A stretch of 64,000 bases of DNA from Antarcticimicrobium sp040365005 (GTDB lineage: Bacteria; Pseudomonadota; Alphaproteobacteria; Rhodobacterales; Rhodobacteraceae): the NCBI RefSeq assembly GCF_040365005.1, contig NZ_BAABWV010000006.1, forward strand, positions 124,001-188,000. Reading direction: 5' to 3'. Both the position numbers and the translations under genes were made by a program. The notes below the pieces were generated by a model. That model was not told where the DNA came from. It did no database searches and saw nothing but the letters and a program-made list of their open reading frames with translations. Shown in pieces: positions 15,414-24,477 of this stretch. Position 1 is the first letter of the stretch; each line of letters starts with the position of its first letter.

Positions 15414-15830
15414 TTACCCTTCGGCGACCTGGATGCTTTCGAGGTAGGACAAGATCGCGGCCAGCGGGCGCGGCGTGGGGGTCAGCGTGCCCTCGATATC
15501 GACCGGCACCAGGTCCCCTTCCAGCAGGGCACCGAATTCCGGCATGATCTCGGGCGTGACACCGCCGTGACCATAGCCGTCGATCTGCGACAACACCGCA
15601 GCGCGGGGAAAGGCACCGCCGTTGCGGGCCGCGATCCGGGTCAGGTCCGGCGCCTCCTGCCCACGGGAGAGTTCCCCGCCCTGCCCGTGATAATCGTGGC
15701 AGGCAACGCAGTTGTCGGCATAGAGCGCGGCCCCCTCGTCCGGGCCCGGCATTTCATCCACGACACAAGCCGCCAGGCCGGCCAGCACCGGCAGCGAGAT
15801 CAACAGTTTCCGGGTCATCGGCGCGGTCAT
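15414..15830 (-). CDS. Lipid-anchored monoheme cytochrome c
   Basis: 138 residues. A signal sequence ends in a lipobox-like LAGLAAC, so the protein is probably a membrane-attached periplasmic cytochrome. One heme site CVACH (about residues 43-47) is followed by PDLTRIAARNGGAFP and IMPEFGALL, where the Met is a likely distal ligand. The start overlaps the stop of the upstream cytochrome gene (ATGA at 15827-15830), so translation is coupled. It is a paralogue of that protein. No oxidase or dehydrogenase adjoins, so the electron partner is unknown. Confidence 0.86.
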   Translation of the reverse strand: MTAPMTRKLLISLPVLAGLAACVVDEMPGPDEGAALYADNCVACHDYHGQGGELSRGQEAPDLTRIAARNGGAFPRAAVLSQIDGYGHGGVTPEIMPEFGALLEGDLVPVDIEGTLTPTPRPLAAILSYLESIQVAEG

Positions 15831-16231
15831 TCGGCTTGCAGGGTTTGCAGGTAGGCCATCAGGTCGGCGATCGGCGCGCTGGTCATGATCGGTTGACCGC
15901 TGTCGGTCTTGACCGCCTTGCCCTTGCCCTCGAAGAAGAACCCGTAGACCGGCATCGGGCTGCCGTGGCTGACCAGCGGGTCGCGCCCGTCGATACGCTT
16001 GACCACCCGTTCGAGCGGAAAGGCGCCGCCGTTGGCCTTGGCCAACTGGGTCAGGTCGGAGGGCTGGATCACCAGCACCCCGGCCATCGGCCCTTGGCCG
16101 GTCCCCTCGATGCCGTGGCAGGTGGCGCAATGCACGCGGTACAGCTCGCCCCCCTGCTTCACGTCCTGCGCCAGTGCCGGCACGGCTGCACCGACCAGCG
16201 CGAGCCCGGCAATCCATTTCACCATACGCAT
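15827..16231 (-). CDS. Periplasmic monoheme cytochrome c
   Basis: 134 residues from MRMVKWIAGL. A cleavable signal ends at ALAQ. The heme motif CATCH (about residues 36-40) is followed by SDLTQLAKANGGAFP and SPMPVYGFFF, with Met as likely sixth ligand, and the C-terminus is DLMAYLQTLQAE. The SDLTxLAxxNGGAFP block is shared with the downstream lipid-anchored paralogue. GGGGAGAAAG lies just before this ATG, which fixes the start although the frame is open further upstream. Confidence 0.88.
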   Translation of the reverse strand: MRMVKWIAGLALVGAAVPALAQDVKQGGELYRVHCATCHGIEGTGQGPMAGVLVIQPSDLTQLAKANGGAFPLERVVKRIDGRDPLVSHGSPMPVYGFFFEGKGKAVKTDSGQPIMTSAPIADLMAYLQTLQAE

Positions 16232-16424
16232 GGGCTTTCTCCCCTTGATTGACCTGACAGGATCACAATTCCTGAAGCGTTTCAACATGTTCCGCCGATA
16301 TCCACGGCGCCGGTTCCCCCCGGACCAGGCGCAACGCGGGTCGGCAGATGCATCACGCAAGCCACTGTCACAGCCCCGGTGCCGCAGCTCAATGATACAG
16401 ATCAACGCGTCGGCGCCGCGCCGC

Positions 16425-17108
16425 CTATGATGCTGTGACGCGGCCCGCGTCCAGGTGCAACACCCGGTCCATCCGTCCCGCCAGTTCCAGGTTGTGGGTG
16501 GCGATCAGCGCGGCCAGCCCGGTTTCCGTCACCAGCGCCATCAGCGCCGAGAACACCCGGTCGGAGGTCTCCGGATCGAGGTTGCCGGTGGGTTCGTCCG
16601 CCAGCAACAACCGGGGCCGATTCGCCAGCGCCCGGCAAAAAGCGACGCGCTGCTGTTCGCCACCCGACAGCGCGGCGGGGCGATGATCGGCCCGCGCCGA
16701 GAGGCCGACCCGGTCCAGCAATTCGCCCGCCCGTGCGGCGGCCTGTGCCCGGCCCGCGCCATTGGCCAGTTGCGGCAGGATCACGTTCTCGGCCGCCGTG
16801 AACTCGGGCAGCAGGTGGTGAAACTGGTAGATGAAGCCGACATCGCGCCGCCGCACGGCGGTGCGCGCCCGGTCGCCGCGCCCGGTCATATCCTGCCCGC
16901 CGATCGCCACGGTGCCGGTATCGGGGGTGTCGAGCAGCCCGGCGATATGCAGCAGCGTCGATTTTCCCGCCCCCGAGGGCGCCACCAACGCCACCGTCTC
17001 GCCCGCCGCGAGCGACAGGTCGATGCCGCGCAGAACCTGCACCTCGCCCGGGGTATCAGGGTTGTAGCGTTTCGCGACCGCCTCCAGCCGCAGCACCGGC
17101 TCACTCAT
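16425..17108 (-). CDS. lolD: LolD, lipoprotein-releasing ABC transporter ATPase
   Basis: 227 residues. The Walker A-like loop is APSGAGKST (43-51), where the first glycine of the usual GxxxxGKS is alanine. The ABC signature LSGGEQQRV and the Walker B segment LLLADEPTGNLD follow. LolD powers release of outer-membrane lipoproteins from the inner membrane to LolA. The start overlaps the end of the permease gene by 8 bases, so the two are coupled. Confidence 0.95.
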   Translation of the reverse strand: MSEPVLRLEAVAKRYNPDTPGEVQVLRGIDLSLAAGETVALVAPSGAGKSTLLHIAGLLDTPDTGTVAIGGQDMTGRGDRARTAVRRRDVGFIYQFHHLLPEFTAAENVILPQLANGAGRAQAAARAGELLDRVGLSARADHRPAALSGGEQQRVAFCRALANRPRLLLADEPTGNLDPETSDRVFSALMALVTETGLAALIATHNLELAGRMDRVLHLDAGRVTAS

Positions 17109-18387
17109 AGCGCAGCGCCTCCACCGGGTTGAGCCGGGCGGCGCGCCGGGCCGGGAATATGGTCACGAGGAAGGACAGCCCCAGCGACAGCCCGACCGCC
17201 TTGAGCACATCGGACAGGTGCAGTTCGGCCGGCAGCGCATAGATGCCGCGAATCGCCGGGTCCCAGACCCCGCCGCCCATCACGAAATTGACGAAGGAAA
17301 AGATCGGGTCGATGTAGATCGCGAAGAGGCAGCCCAGAATCACCCCCAGCGCGGTGCCGATCAGCCCGGTGAAGGCGCCGCAGATGAAAAAGACCCGCAG
17401 CACCGAGCCCTCGCTCAACCCGATGGTGCGCAGGATGCCGATGTCGCGCCCCTTGTTCTTGACCAGCATGATCAGCCCCGAAACGATGTTCATCGCCGCG
17501 ATCAGCACCAGGATCGAAAGGATCACGAACATCACGTTGTCCTCGACCTCCAGCGCGCGCAGGAACCCGCCCGAGGCATCGCGCCAGGTCCAGACCTGGG
17601 CACGCTCACCGGCCGCCTGTCGCAGCGCGGGGATCATCGCCTCGACCGCCTCCGGCTCTTCGACCATCACCTCGACCTCGTCCGCCACCCCCTCGCGGTT
17701 GAAATACGTCTGCGCCTCGTCAAACGGCATGTAGACGCGGGTGCGGTCGATGTCGTAGCGGCCGGCGGTAAAGATATAGACCACATCATAGGCGTTCACC
17801 CGCGGGCTGGTGCCGAAGGGCGTTTTCACCCCTTCGGGCGAGATCAGCTTGATCCGGTCCCCCACGACGACGCCCAATTCGCGCGCCACGCCCGACCCGA
17901 TGGCGACGCCGGTGCCGAAATCGGCCAGGTCGCCCTGCGCCTGTTCGCCCGCGGCAATCGCCGGCAGCGAGGCCAGGTCGCCGGCATGAATGCCAAAGAC
18001 CTCTACGCCGGAGTTGCGCCCGCGATGCGCCGCCATGACCTGTCCGCGCACCAGCGGCGCCGCCCGGGTCACGCCCGGCACCTGCGTCAGCCGCGCGGCC
18101 ATGGCCTCGTAATCCGGGATGGTCCGGTCGATCCGGCCCTGGTCGGTCACCTGTCCGAGGTTGTAGACGGTGACATGGGCATTGGCGCCCAGGATGGTGC
18201 CGACGAACTCGGACCGGAAGCCCGAACGCACCGCCAGCGTGGCAATCAGGGCAAAGACGGCCAGGGTGATGCCGATCAGGCTGATCCAGGTCATCACGCT
18301 GACGCCGCCCTCGGCGCGACGCGCGCGCAGGTAACGCCAGGCGATCATCCATTCAAAGGGGGCAAAGGGCGCGGGGGTGCCGGCCAT
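17101..18387 (-). CDS. lolC: LolC/LolE-type lipoprotein-releasing permease
   Basis: 428 residues from MAGTPAPFAPFEW. One N-terminal helix (about 28-55) is followed by a large periplasmic domain and three C-terminal helices with the FtsX-like core ILVLIAAMNIVSGLIMLVKN, typical for LolC/E. The ending PARRAARLNPVEALRYE is diagnostic. Many alphaproteobacteria have a single LolC/E-type permease that would work as a homodimer with LolD; only one is seen here. The GGAG before the ATG supports the start over the longer open frame to 18516. Confidence 0.95.
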   Translation of the reverse strand: MAGTPAPFAPFEWMIAWRYLRARRAEGGVSVMTWISLIGITLAVFALIATLAVRSGFRSEFVGTILGANAHVTVYNLGQVTDQGRIDRTIPDYEAMAARLTQVPGVTRAAPLVRGQVMAAHRGRNSGVEVFGIHAGDLASLPAIAAGEQAQGDLADFGTGVAIGSGVARELGVVVGDRIKLISPEGVKTPFGTSPRVNAYDVVYIFTAGRYDIDRTRVYMPFDEAQTYFNREGVADEVEVMVEEPEAVEAMIPALRQAAGERAQVWTWRDASGGFLRALEVEDNVMFVILSILVLIAAMNIVSGLIMLVKNKGRDIGILRTIGLSEGSVLRVFFICGAFTGLIGTALGVILGCLFAIYIDPIFSFVNFVMGGGVWDPAIRGIYALPAELHLSDVLKAVGLSLGLSFLVTIFPARRAARLNPVEALRYE

Positions 18388-18658
18388 CGGTGGGCTCCTG
18401 CTCGTTTCGGGGAAAGTGCGCGCTGGACCGGGGGTGGTCAAGCCGGAAAACCGCCCGCCCGGCGGCGCCTTTCCGCGCAAGATCCGGGGGCGACGGGACG
18501 GGTCGGGCCTGTGCACAACCTGTGGGCAAAATCGGGGTCATCGCCACATTTGATCACAATTCAGCCCCATAATCCACGGAATCAGCACCGTAATATTGTC
18601 CATTGCGCCAGCTCTTGCGAACTTTCCAAAACCGAACCTGGGGGGCCAGGACCACGGA

Positions 18659-19057
18659 ATGGAGAAGAAGATGCGCCCGATCCCGACTCTGCCATCCGCC
18701 CCGACGCGGATGCCTCCCCCTGCCCCGGCTCACGTCGAGATGCGTGACCTCGACAGCCCGCCCATCGACAGTGAAACGGCCGCCCTGCTGCGCTGTTGGT
18801 TGCAGCCGCTGATCGCCCGCGCCACGAGCTGGGAGGGGCTGAACCACGCCCTCGCCCGGCACGGCCATGCGCTGGCCTTTCGTGGCGGGCGGCTGTGCCT
18901 GATCGCCGGCCCGGAGGGCACCTGCATCTGTTCGATGCGCTTTCTCGGCGTCGGGCTCAAGGACCTGGTCGCGCGGCTGGGCCGCCCGGCGGTGCGCCCG
19001 CTGCCCGGTCACAGCGGCGAGGGCGAGCTGTGCTGCCCCGCCGCGCGTCCCGCCTGA
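18659..19057 (+). CDS. Hypothetical protein with a relaxase-tail-like domain
   Basis: 132 residues from MEKKMRPIP, or 128 from the second Met at 18671, which has GGAGAAGAAG right before it. The N-terminus is proline-rich. The core SWEGLNHALARHGHALAFRGGRLCLI (written as in the protein, about residues 58-83, key residues W, LNxALAxHG, LxxRGGxL) resembles the short segment found after the nuclease domain of MobA/TraI-type relaxases. Two more cysteine spots (TCICSM, LCCPAA) occur. No mobilisation gene adjoins. Function unknown. Confidence 0.68.
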   Translation: MEKKMRPIPTLPSAPTRMPPPAPAHVEMRDLDSPPIDSETAALLRCWLQPLIARATSWEGLNHALARHGHALAFRGGRLCLIAGPEGTCICSMRFLGVGLKDLVARLGRPAVRPLPGHSGEGELCCPAARPA

Positions 19058-19077
19058 ACCCGGTCTGAACCGGGTTT
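19057..19077. terminator. Convergent terminator-like hairpin
   Basis: AACCCGGT (19057-19064) and ACCGGGTT (19069-19076) form an 8-bp stem with a CTGA loop, followed by TT on the plus strand and preceded by TGA of the upstream gene. It lies between the relaxase-tail-like gene and the convergent proS and could serve both. Confidence 0.5.
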
Positions 19078-19086
19078 CAGCCCGGT

Positions 19087-20481
19087 TTACAGCCAGGTGT
19101 GAAAGGACCGCTGCGCCATCGGTTCCGCGTGGGCACCGGTGCGGTGGTGCGGGGCATAGATCTCGGCCACCTTCTTCACCGCCTCTTCCGGGCTGAGTTC
19201 CACGCTTTCGCCGGTGCGGCGGCAGGTCAGTTCCACCACCCCGTTCTTCAACCCGCGCGGTCCCACGGTGATCCGCCACGGCAGGCCGATCAGGTCCATG
19301 GTGGCGAACTTGCCACCGGCGCGTTCCTTGGTGTCGTCGTACAGCGGCTCCAGCCCCGCCGCCGAGAGCGCGGCATAGATCTTGTCGCTGGCGGCGTCGG
19401 TCTCGGCGTCGCCCTGCTTGAGATTGACGATGCCACAGTGGAACGGCGTCACCCCCTCGGGCCAGATGATGCCCTTGTCGTCGTGGCTGGCCTCGATGAT
19501 GGCCCCCAGAAGGCGCGACACGCCGATCCCGTGCGAGCCCATGTGGATCTGCACCGGCTTGCCATCGGGGCCTTGCACGGCGGCATTCATCGCCTCCGAA
19601 TACTGCGTCCCGAAATAGAAGATCTGCCCCACCTCGATGCCGCGCGCGGTGCGGCGGCGCGCCTCGGGAACCTTGGCGAACTCCGCTTCGTCATGGGTTT
19701 CGTCGGTGCGGGCGTAACGCGAGGTGAACTCCTCCAGCACCGCCTGGCACTGCTCGACATTGTCATAATCAATCTCGCGGTCGCCGAATGTCAGATCGGT
19801 GATCTCGCTGTCATAAAAGACCTCCGATTCCCCGGTTTCGGCCAGCACCAGGAACTCATGGGTGTAATCGCCGCCGATCGGGCCGCTGTCGGCGCGCATC
19901 GGGATCGCCTGCAGCCCCATCCGCTCATAGGTGCGCAGGTAGCTGACCAGGTGGCGGTTGTAGGCATGCAGCGCGGCCTCTTTCGACAGGTCGAAGTTGT
20001 AGCCGTCCTTCATGTAGAATTCGCGGCCCCGCATCACGCCGAACCGCGGCCGGATCTCGTCGCGGAATTTCCACTGGATCTGGTACAGTGTCAACGGCAG
20101 ATCCTTGTAGGAGCTCACGTTGGCGCGGAACACGTCCGTGAACATCTCTTCTGCCGTGGGCGAATAAAGCATGTCGCGCCCGTGCCGGTCCTGCATCCGC
20201 AGCATTTCCTCGCCGTAGCCGTCATACCGGCCGGATTCGCGCCACAGGTCGGCCGATTGCAGCGTCGGCATCAGCATCGGGATGTGCCCGGCGCGGATCT
20301 GTTCCTCGTGCACGATGTTTTCCAGCTTGCGCAACACCTTGAAGCCCAGCGGCAGCCAGGCATAGACGCCCGCGGATTGCTGCTTGATCATGCCGGCGCG
20401 CAGCATCAGCCGGTGGCTGACGATCTGGGCCTCGGCGGGGTTTTCTTTCAGGACAGGCAGGAAGTAGCGGCTCAGGCGCAT
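19087..20481 (-). CDS. proS: Prolyl-tRNA synthetase, alphaproteobacterial short form
   Basis: 464 residues, shorter than the roughly 570-residue E. coli type because the editing insertion is missing. This is the normal alphaproteobacterial form. Class II motifs are visible: PLGFKVLRKLENIV, the FRDEIRPRFGVMRGREFYMKD segment (motif 2, about 137-157), and SHGIGVSRLLGAIIE (motif 3). An anticodon-binding domain follows. It charges tRNA-Pro. Loss of the editing domain means that mis-charged Ala-tRNA-Pro must be cleared by a separate factor, which is not in the window. Confidence 0.97.
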   Translation of the reverse strand: MRLSRYFLPVLKENPAEAQIVSHRLMLRAGMIKQQSAGVYAWLPLGFKVLRKLENIVHEEQIRAGHIPMLMPTLQSADLWRESGRYDGYGEEMLRMQDRHGRDMLYSPTAEEMFTDVFRANVSSYKDLPLTLYQIQWKFRDEIRPRFGVMRGREFYMKDGYNFDLSKEAALHAYNRHLVSYLRTYERMGLQAIPMRADSGPIGGDYTHEFLVLAETGESEVFYDSEITDLTFGDREIDYDNVEQCQAVLEEFTSRYARTDETHDEAEFAKVPEARRRTARGIEVGQIFYFGTQYSEAMNAAVQGPDGKPVQIHMGSHGIGVSRLLGAIIEASHDDKGIIWPEGVTPFHCGIVNLKQGDAETDAASDKIYAALSAAGLEPLYDDTKERAGGKFATMDLIGLPWRITVGPRGLKNGVVELTCRRTGESVELSPEEAVKKVAEIYAPHHRTGAHAEPMAQRSFHTWL

Positions 20482-20634
20482 GTGGGATCCCTTCCGGATA
20501 ACGGCTTTTTGCCGGGTCTAAGGCAATCGGCGCGGTCAGGCAATCGACAAGGCGGACCGGGGCGAGTGCCATTGCGGGTCTTGCAACGCGGGGCGCGATG
20601 GGCCAAGGAAAAGGCTGGTGCAAAAGGGGCGCGC

Positions 20635-21702
20635 ATGTCACTTCCGGTCCGGGACCAGCTCAGGTATTGGGGCATCGCCCTGGCGGCAACCGCGCTTGTG
20701 CTGTGGTTCCTCGGCGATGTGCTGATGCCCTTCGTTCTGGGCGGCGCCATCGCCTATTTCCTTGATCCGGCCGCCGACCGGCTGGAGCGCGCGGGTTGTT
20801 CCCGCCCGCTGGCCACCGGGATCATCACGGTGTTCGGCGTGCTGATCTTCGTGGTGCTGGCGCTGCTGGTGGTCCCGACGCTGATCAGCCAGACCGTCGA
20901 CCTGATCAACATCGCGCCGCAACTGTTCCGCGACCTGCATACCTTTCTGACCGAGCGGTTCCCCGACCTTGTCGAGCCGGACTCGACCCTTCGAAAATCG
21001 CTGAACACGCTGGGAGAGACGATCCAGTCGCGCGGCGGCGAACTGCTGAACACGCTGCTCAGCTCGGCGGCCTCGATCGTCAACCTGGTGCTCATCTTCG
21101 TGATCGCGCCGGTCGTGGCCGTCTACCTGCTGGCCGACTGGGACCACATGATTGCCGAACTCGACCAACTGCTGCCGCGCGACCATGCGCCGGTGATCCG
21201 TAATCTGGCGCGCGAAATCGACAAGACGCTTTCTTCCTTCGTGCGCGGCATGGGAACCGTCTGCCTGATCCTGGGCACCTATTACGCGGTGGCCTTGATG
21301 CTGGTCGGGCTGCAGTTCGGCCTTGTCGTCGGGTTCGTCGCCGGCATCCTGACCTTCATCCCCTATGTCGGGGCCATCGTCGGCGGCGCGCTGGCGATCG
21401 GGCTGGCGCTGTTCCAGTTCTGGGGCGAATGGTGGTGGATCGTGGTGGTCGCGGCGATCTTTCAGGTCGGGCAGCTGGCCGAGGGCAATTACCTGACCCC
21501 GAAACTGGTGGGCAAATCGGTGGGGCTGCACCCGGTGTGGCTGATCCTGGCGCTGTCGGTGTTCGGCTCGGTCTTCGGCTTCGTCGGCATGCTGGTGGCG
21601 GTGCCGGTCGCGGCGGCGCTGGGGGTCCTGACGCGATTCGGCATGACCCAGTACCGCGACAGCCGCCTCTACAAGGGCATCACCGAGCAGGACGACGACT
21701 GA
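20635..21702 (+). CDS. AI-2E family (TqsA/PerM-like) permease
   Basis: 355 residues with about seven to eight membrane segments. It opens with ATALVLWFLGDVLMPFVLGGAIAYFLDPAADRL, and the C-terminal half holds FVAGILTFIPYVGAIVGG and GNYLTPKLVGKSVGLHPVW, both hallmarks of the family. Members include TqsA (autoinducer-2 export) and Na+/H+ antiporters; the substrate here is unknown. GCGCATG at 20635 was taken because it begins the conserved protein, and the upstream open frame is antisense to proS. hdaA starts 1 base after the stop. Confidence 0.9.
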   Translation: MSLPVRDQLRYWGIALAATALVLWFLGDVLMPFVLGGAIAYFLDPAADRLERAGCSRPLATGIITVFGVLIFVVLALLVVPTLISQTVDLINIAPQLFRDLHTFLTERFPDLVEPDSTLRKSLNTLGETIQSRGGELLNTLLSSAASIVNLVLIFVIAPVVAVYLLADWDHMIAELDQLLPRDHAPVIRNLAREIDKTLSSFVRGMGTVCLILGTYYAVALMLVGLQFGLVVGFVAGILTFIPYVGAIVGGALAIGLALFQFWGEWWWIVVVAAIFQVGQLAEGNYLTPKLVGKSVGLHPVWLILALSVFGSVFGFVGMLVAVPVAAALGVLTRFGMTQYRDSRLYKGITEQDDD

Positions 21703-21703
21703 C

Positions 21704-22423
21704 ATGGCCGAACAGTTGAGTTTCGATCTGCCGGTCCGGCAGGCCCTTGGGCGAGAGGATTTCTTTGTCTCGCCCGCCAACGCGGTGGCCGTGGCGATGA
21801 TCGAGAGCGCCCTGCCCTGGCCCGGCGGGCGGCTGGTGCTGAGCGGCCCGGCCGGTGCCGGCAAGACCCACCTGGCGCATGTCTGGGCGGCGCGCACCGG
21901 TGCGCGGATCGTCTCGGCCCGCAGCCTTCGGGCGGCGGATGTGCCGCAGCTGGCGCATCAACCCGTCGCGGTCGAGGACGTGCCCGAGATCGCCACCGAT
22001 CTCGACGCGCAAAAGGCCCTGTTCCACCTTTACAACCTGATGCTCAGCGAGGGGTACGCGCTGCTTCTGACCGGGCGGCTGGATCCGGCGCTGTGGCAAC
22101 TCAGCCTGCCCGACCTGCAAAGCCGGGTGCAATCGGCCCAGCACGCCGCGCTGACCGCGCCCGACGACGCCCTGCTGATGGCGGTGCTGACCAAGCTGTT
22201 TGCCGACCGGCAACTGGCCCCGAAACCGGACGTGATCCCCTATCTGGTCACCCGGATGGACCGCAGTTTCGCCGCCGCCGGCGAGATCGTCGACCGGCTG
22301 GACCGGATCGCCCTGGCCGAGGGGCGGACCCTGACCCGCGCGCTGGCGGCCCGCCTGCTCGACCGCGCCCCGGCCGAGGACGGGACGTCACGGCATCCGG
22401 CCCGCTCCGGTTCCCATGATTGA
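21704..22423 (+). CDS. hdaA: HdaA, DnaA-inactivating regulator of replication initiation
   Basis: 239 residues, similar to the DnaA AAA+ domain. The N-terminal QLSFDLP is the sliding-clamp-binding motif (residues 4-10). Walker A is SGPAGAGKTH (about 47-56), and a degenerate Walker B region VAVEDVPEI follows, then a sensor-1 region LLLTGRLDP. HdaA with the beta clamp stimulates ATP hydrolysis by DnaA and so prevents over-initiation. It is placed between the AI-2E permease and ppx; this order is familiar from Rhodobacterales, as I recall. Confidence 0.93.
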   Translation: MAEQLSFDLPVRQALGREDFFVSPANAVAVAMIESALPWPGGRLVLSGPAGAGKTHLAHVWAARTGARIVSARSLRAADVPQLAHQPVAVEDVPEIATDLDAQKALFHLYNLMLSEGYALLLTGRLDPALWQLSLPDLQSRVQSAQHAALTAPDDALLMAVLTKLFADRQLAPKPDVIPYLVTRMDRSFAAAGEIVDRLDRIALAEGRTLTRALAARLLDRAPAEDGTSRHPARSGSHD

Positions 22424-22474
22424 CCCGCCGGACCCGATCCCGCATCCTGCCCCCGACATCTGCCAAGGGACGCC

Positions 22475-24019
22475 ATGACCCCCGACCCGAATCCCGACCC
22501 GCAAGACTGGGGCCCCTTCGGCCGCCCGCTGTTCAACGATCCGAGCGCGCGGGCGCTGTCGCGGGTCGGTGTCGTCGACGTCGGCTCGAACTCGGTCCGG
22601 CTGGTGGTGTTCGATGGCGCGGCGCGCTCGCCGGCCTATTTCTACAACGAAAAGATCATGTGCGGTCTGGGCGCCGGGCAAACCGAAACCGGTCGGCTGA
22701 ACCCCGAGGGGCGCCGCCGCGCGCTGGCCGCGCTGCAACGGTTCCAGCACCTCGCCGAGGGGATGGGCCTGCCGCCGCTGTCGGCGGTCGCCACGGCGGC
22801 GGTGCGCGATGCCGAGGACGGGCCGGAGTTCTGCGCCGAGGTGCTGCGCGAGACCGGCCTCTACATCTGGGTGATCGACGGCGAGGAAGAGGCGCGACTT
22901 TCGGCGCAGGGCGTGCTGTTGGGCTGGCCCGGTTCCTACGGTCTGGTCTGCGATATCGGCGGCTCGTCGATGGAACTGGCCGAGATCTCCGACGGCCGTG
23001 TGGGCCGGCGCCTGACCTCGCCGCTCGGGCCGCTGAAACTGCGCGACATCAAGGGCGGGCGGCGCGGACGCAAGGCCCATATCAAGACGGTGCTCGAGGA
23101 CCTGAAAGAGCGCATGGGACCACAGCGCGACCGGCTGTTCCTGGTCGGCGGCAGCTGGCGCGCCATCGCCCGGATCGACATGGCGCGGCGCGGCTACCCG
23201 CTCAAGGTGCTGCATGAATACCGGATGACCGCCCAATCGGTGCGCGACACCGTCAAGTACATCGAGGCCAGTGATCTGGACAGCCTGCGCAGCGCGGCCG
23301 GCGTGTCCTCGGCGCGGATGGCGCTGGTGCCCTACGCGATCGACGTGCTGAACCGCTTGGTGCGCTGCTTCAAGCCCAAGGACATCGCCATTTCCAGCTA
23401 TGGCATCCGCGAGGGACTGCTTTACGAGCAGATGCCGCAACGGTTGCGCGACCGCGATCCGCTGATCGAGGCCTGCTATTTCGCCGAGGACAAGGATTCC
23501 CGCCTGCCCGGCTTCGGCAAGACGCTGTTCCGCTATGTCATGCCGCTGTTTTCAAACGCCCCGCCGGCGCGGGTCCGGCTGATCAAGGCCGCCTGCCTGC
23601 TGCATGACGTCAGCTGGCGCGCCCACCCCGACTACCGCGCCGAGGTCTGTTTCGACTACGCCACGCGGGCCAACCTGGGCGGGATGAAACATTCCGAACG
23701 GGTGTTTCTGGGGCTCGCGCTGCAGCACCGCTATCGCAACAAGCGGGAAGGCACCCGCTTTGCGCCGCTCTATGAGCTGCTGGACGAGAAGGACCAGAAA
23801 CAGGCCGAGATCCTGGGCAAGGCGATGCGGTTCGGCGCCATGCTGGTGATGGAGCCGGATGCCGACATGGGCCATCTGAAGTGGTTCCCGAAAAAGCGGC
23901 ACCTCGACCTGATCCTGCCGGAAAAGGTCCGCCCGCTTTATGGCGAGGTCTGCGAGGCCCGGCTGATGTCGCTGGCGCAATCGCTGTCCGCCACGGTCAC
24001 CGTCAAGACCCGCGGCTGA
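22475..24019 (+). CDS. ppx: Exopolyphosphatase / Ppx-GppA phosphatase
   Basis: 514 residues. The sugar-kinase-like ATPase fold motifs are VGVVDVGSNSVRLVVFDGA (about 30-48), AVATAAVRDAEDG, and LVCDIGGSSMELAEI (about 150-164). A C-terminal helical HD-like part follows, with LLHDVSWRAHPDYR and ERVFLGLALQHRY. It removes terminal phosphate from polyphosphate and may act on pppGpp. It lies 51 bases after hdaA on the same strand. Confidence 0.95.
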   Translation: MTPDPNPDPQDWGPFGRPLFNDPSARALSRVGVVDVGSNSVRLVVFDGAARSPAYFYNEKIMCGLGAGQTETGRLNPEGRRRALAALQRFQHLAEGMGLPPLSAVATAAVRDAEDGPEFCAEVLRETGLYIWVIDGEEEARLSAQGVLLGWPGSYGLVCDIGGSSMELAEISDGRVGRRLTSPLGPLKLRDIKGGRRGRKAHIKTVLEDLKERMGPQRDRLFLVGGSWRAIARIDMARRGYPLKVLHEYRMTAQSVRDTVKYIEASDLDSLRSAAGVSSARMALVPYAIDVLNRLVRCFKPKDIAISSYGIREGLLYEQMPQRLRDRDPLIEACYFAEDKDSRLPGFGKTLFRYVMPLFSNAPPARVRLIKAACLLHDVSWRAHPDYRAEVCFDYATRANLGGMKHSERVFLGLALQHRYRNKREGTRFAPLYELLDEKDQKQAEILGKAMRFGAMLVMEPDADMGHLKWFPKKRHLDLILPEKVRPLYGEVCEARLMSLAQSLSATVTVKTRG

Positions 24020-24040
24020 TCACCGGGCGGACCGTCGCGC

Positions 24041-24439
24041 TCAGATGTCGGTGGGGCCGGTGGGCGGCGCGTCCTCGTCCTGGTCCGGCGCCGGGGCGTC
24101 CTCCGGAGCAGGATCCGGATCGGGGCGGCGGCGAATGAGGATGTCGCCGTTGGGCAGCATCTCGGGCGGGTAATAGAGGGTCCAGTCCTGGACCTCGTCC
24201 ATCATCTCGGCCAGCGCCGGCCCCATCTCCTGGAAAAAGCTGCGCATCGACGGCCCCATCCGCTCGGCAAAGCCGCGCAGGTCCTCGACCGCCGGGGCCA
24301 TCTCCTGGCGCAGCCCCTCCATGAACAGCTGCAACCCCTGCTCCATCATCGAGGGGGGCTCGTCCCCCTCCTGGGCCAGCGCGGGGGCAGCGGGAACGGC
24401 AAGGGCAAGGGTGAGGGCAAGGGCGCGGGCGTGTTTCAT
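24041..24439 (-). CDS. Secreted acidic hypothetical protein
   Basis: 132 residues from MKHARALALTLA. A signal peptide ends at ALAQ. A helical region rich in Met and Glu follows (SMMEQGLQLFMEGLRQEMAPAVEDL, given here as key residues at about 29-53), then LYYPPEMLPNGDILIRRRP and a long Pro/Asp/Glu tail. I recognise it only as a conserved Rhodobacterales periplasmic protein without known function. It sits convergent to ppx. Confidence 0.78.
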   Translation of the reverse strand: MKHARALALTLALAVPAAPALAQEGDEPPSMMEQGLQLFMEGLRQEMAPAVEDLRGFAERMGPSMRSFFQEMGPALAEMMDEVQDWTLYYPPEMLPNGDILIRRRPDPDPAPEDAPAPDQDEDAPPTGPTDI

Positions 24440-24477
24440 ACCGGCAATATAGGGCCTTGGAGCGGTTCGCGTAAGGG

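Noticed and set aside
16232..16424. TTGAT...ATCA-like strings near 16245 considered as an FNR/NNR box for the cytochromes
   Set aside because: The spacing is wrong for TTGAT-N4-ATCAA and there is no clear dyad.
17218..18747. 509-residue plus-strand frame opposite lolC
   Set aside because: Antisense shadow with His/Arg/Asp-rich composition; LolC is unambiguous on the other strand.
19099..20634. Long plus-strand frame opposite proS that reaches the AI-2E gene
   Set aside because: Only the part from 20635 is protein-like; the rest is the complement of proS.
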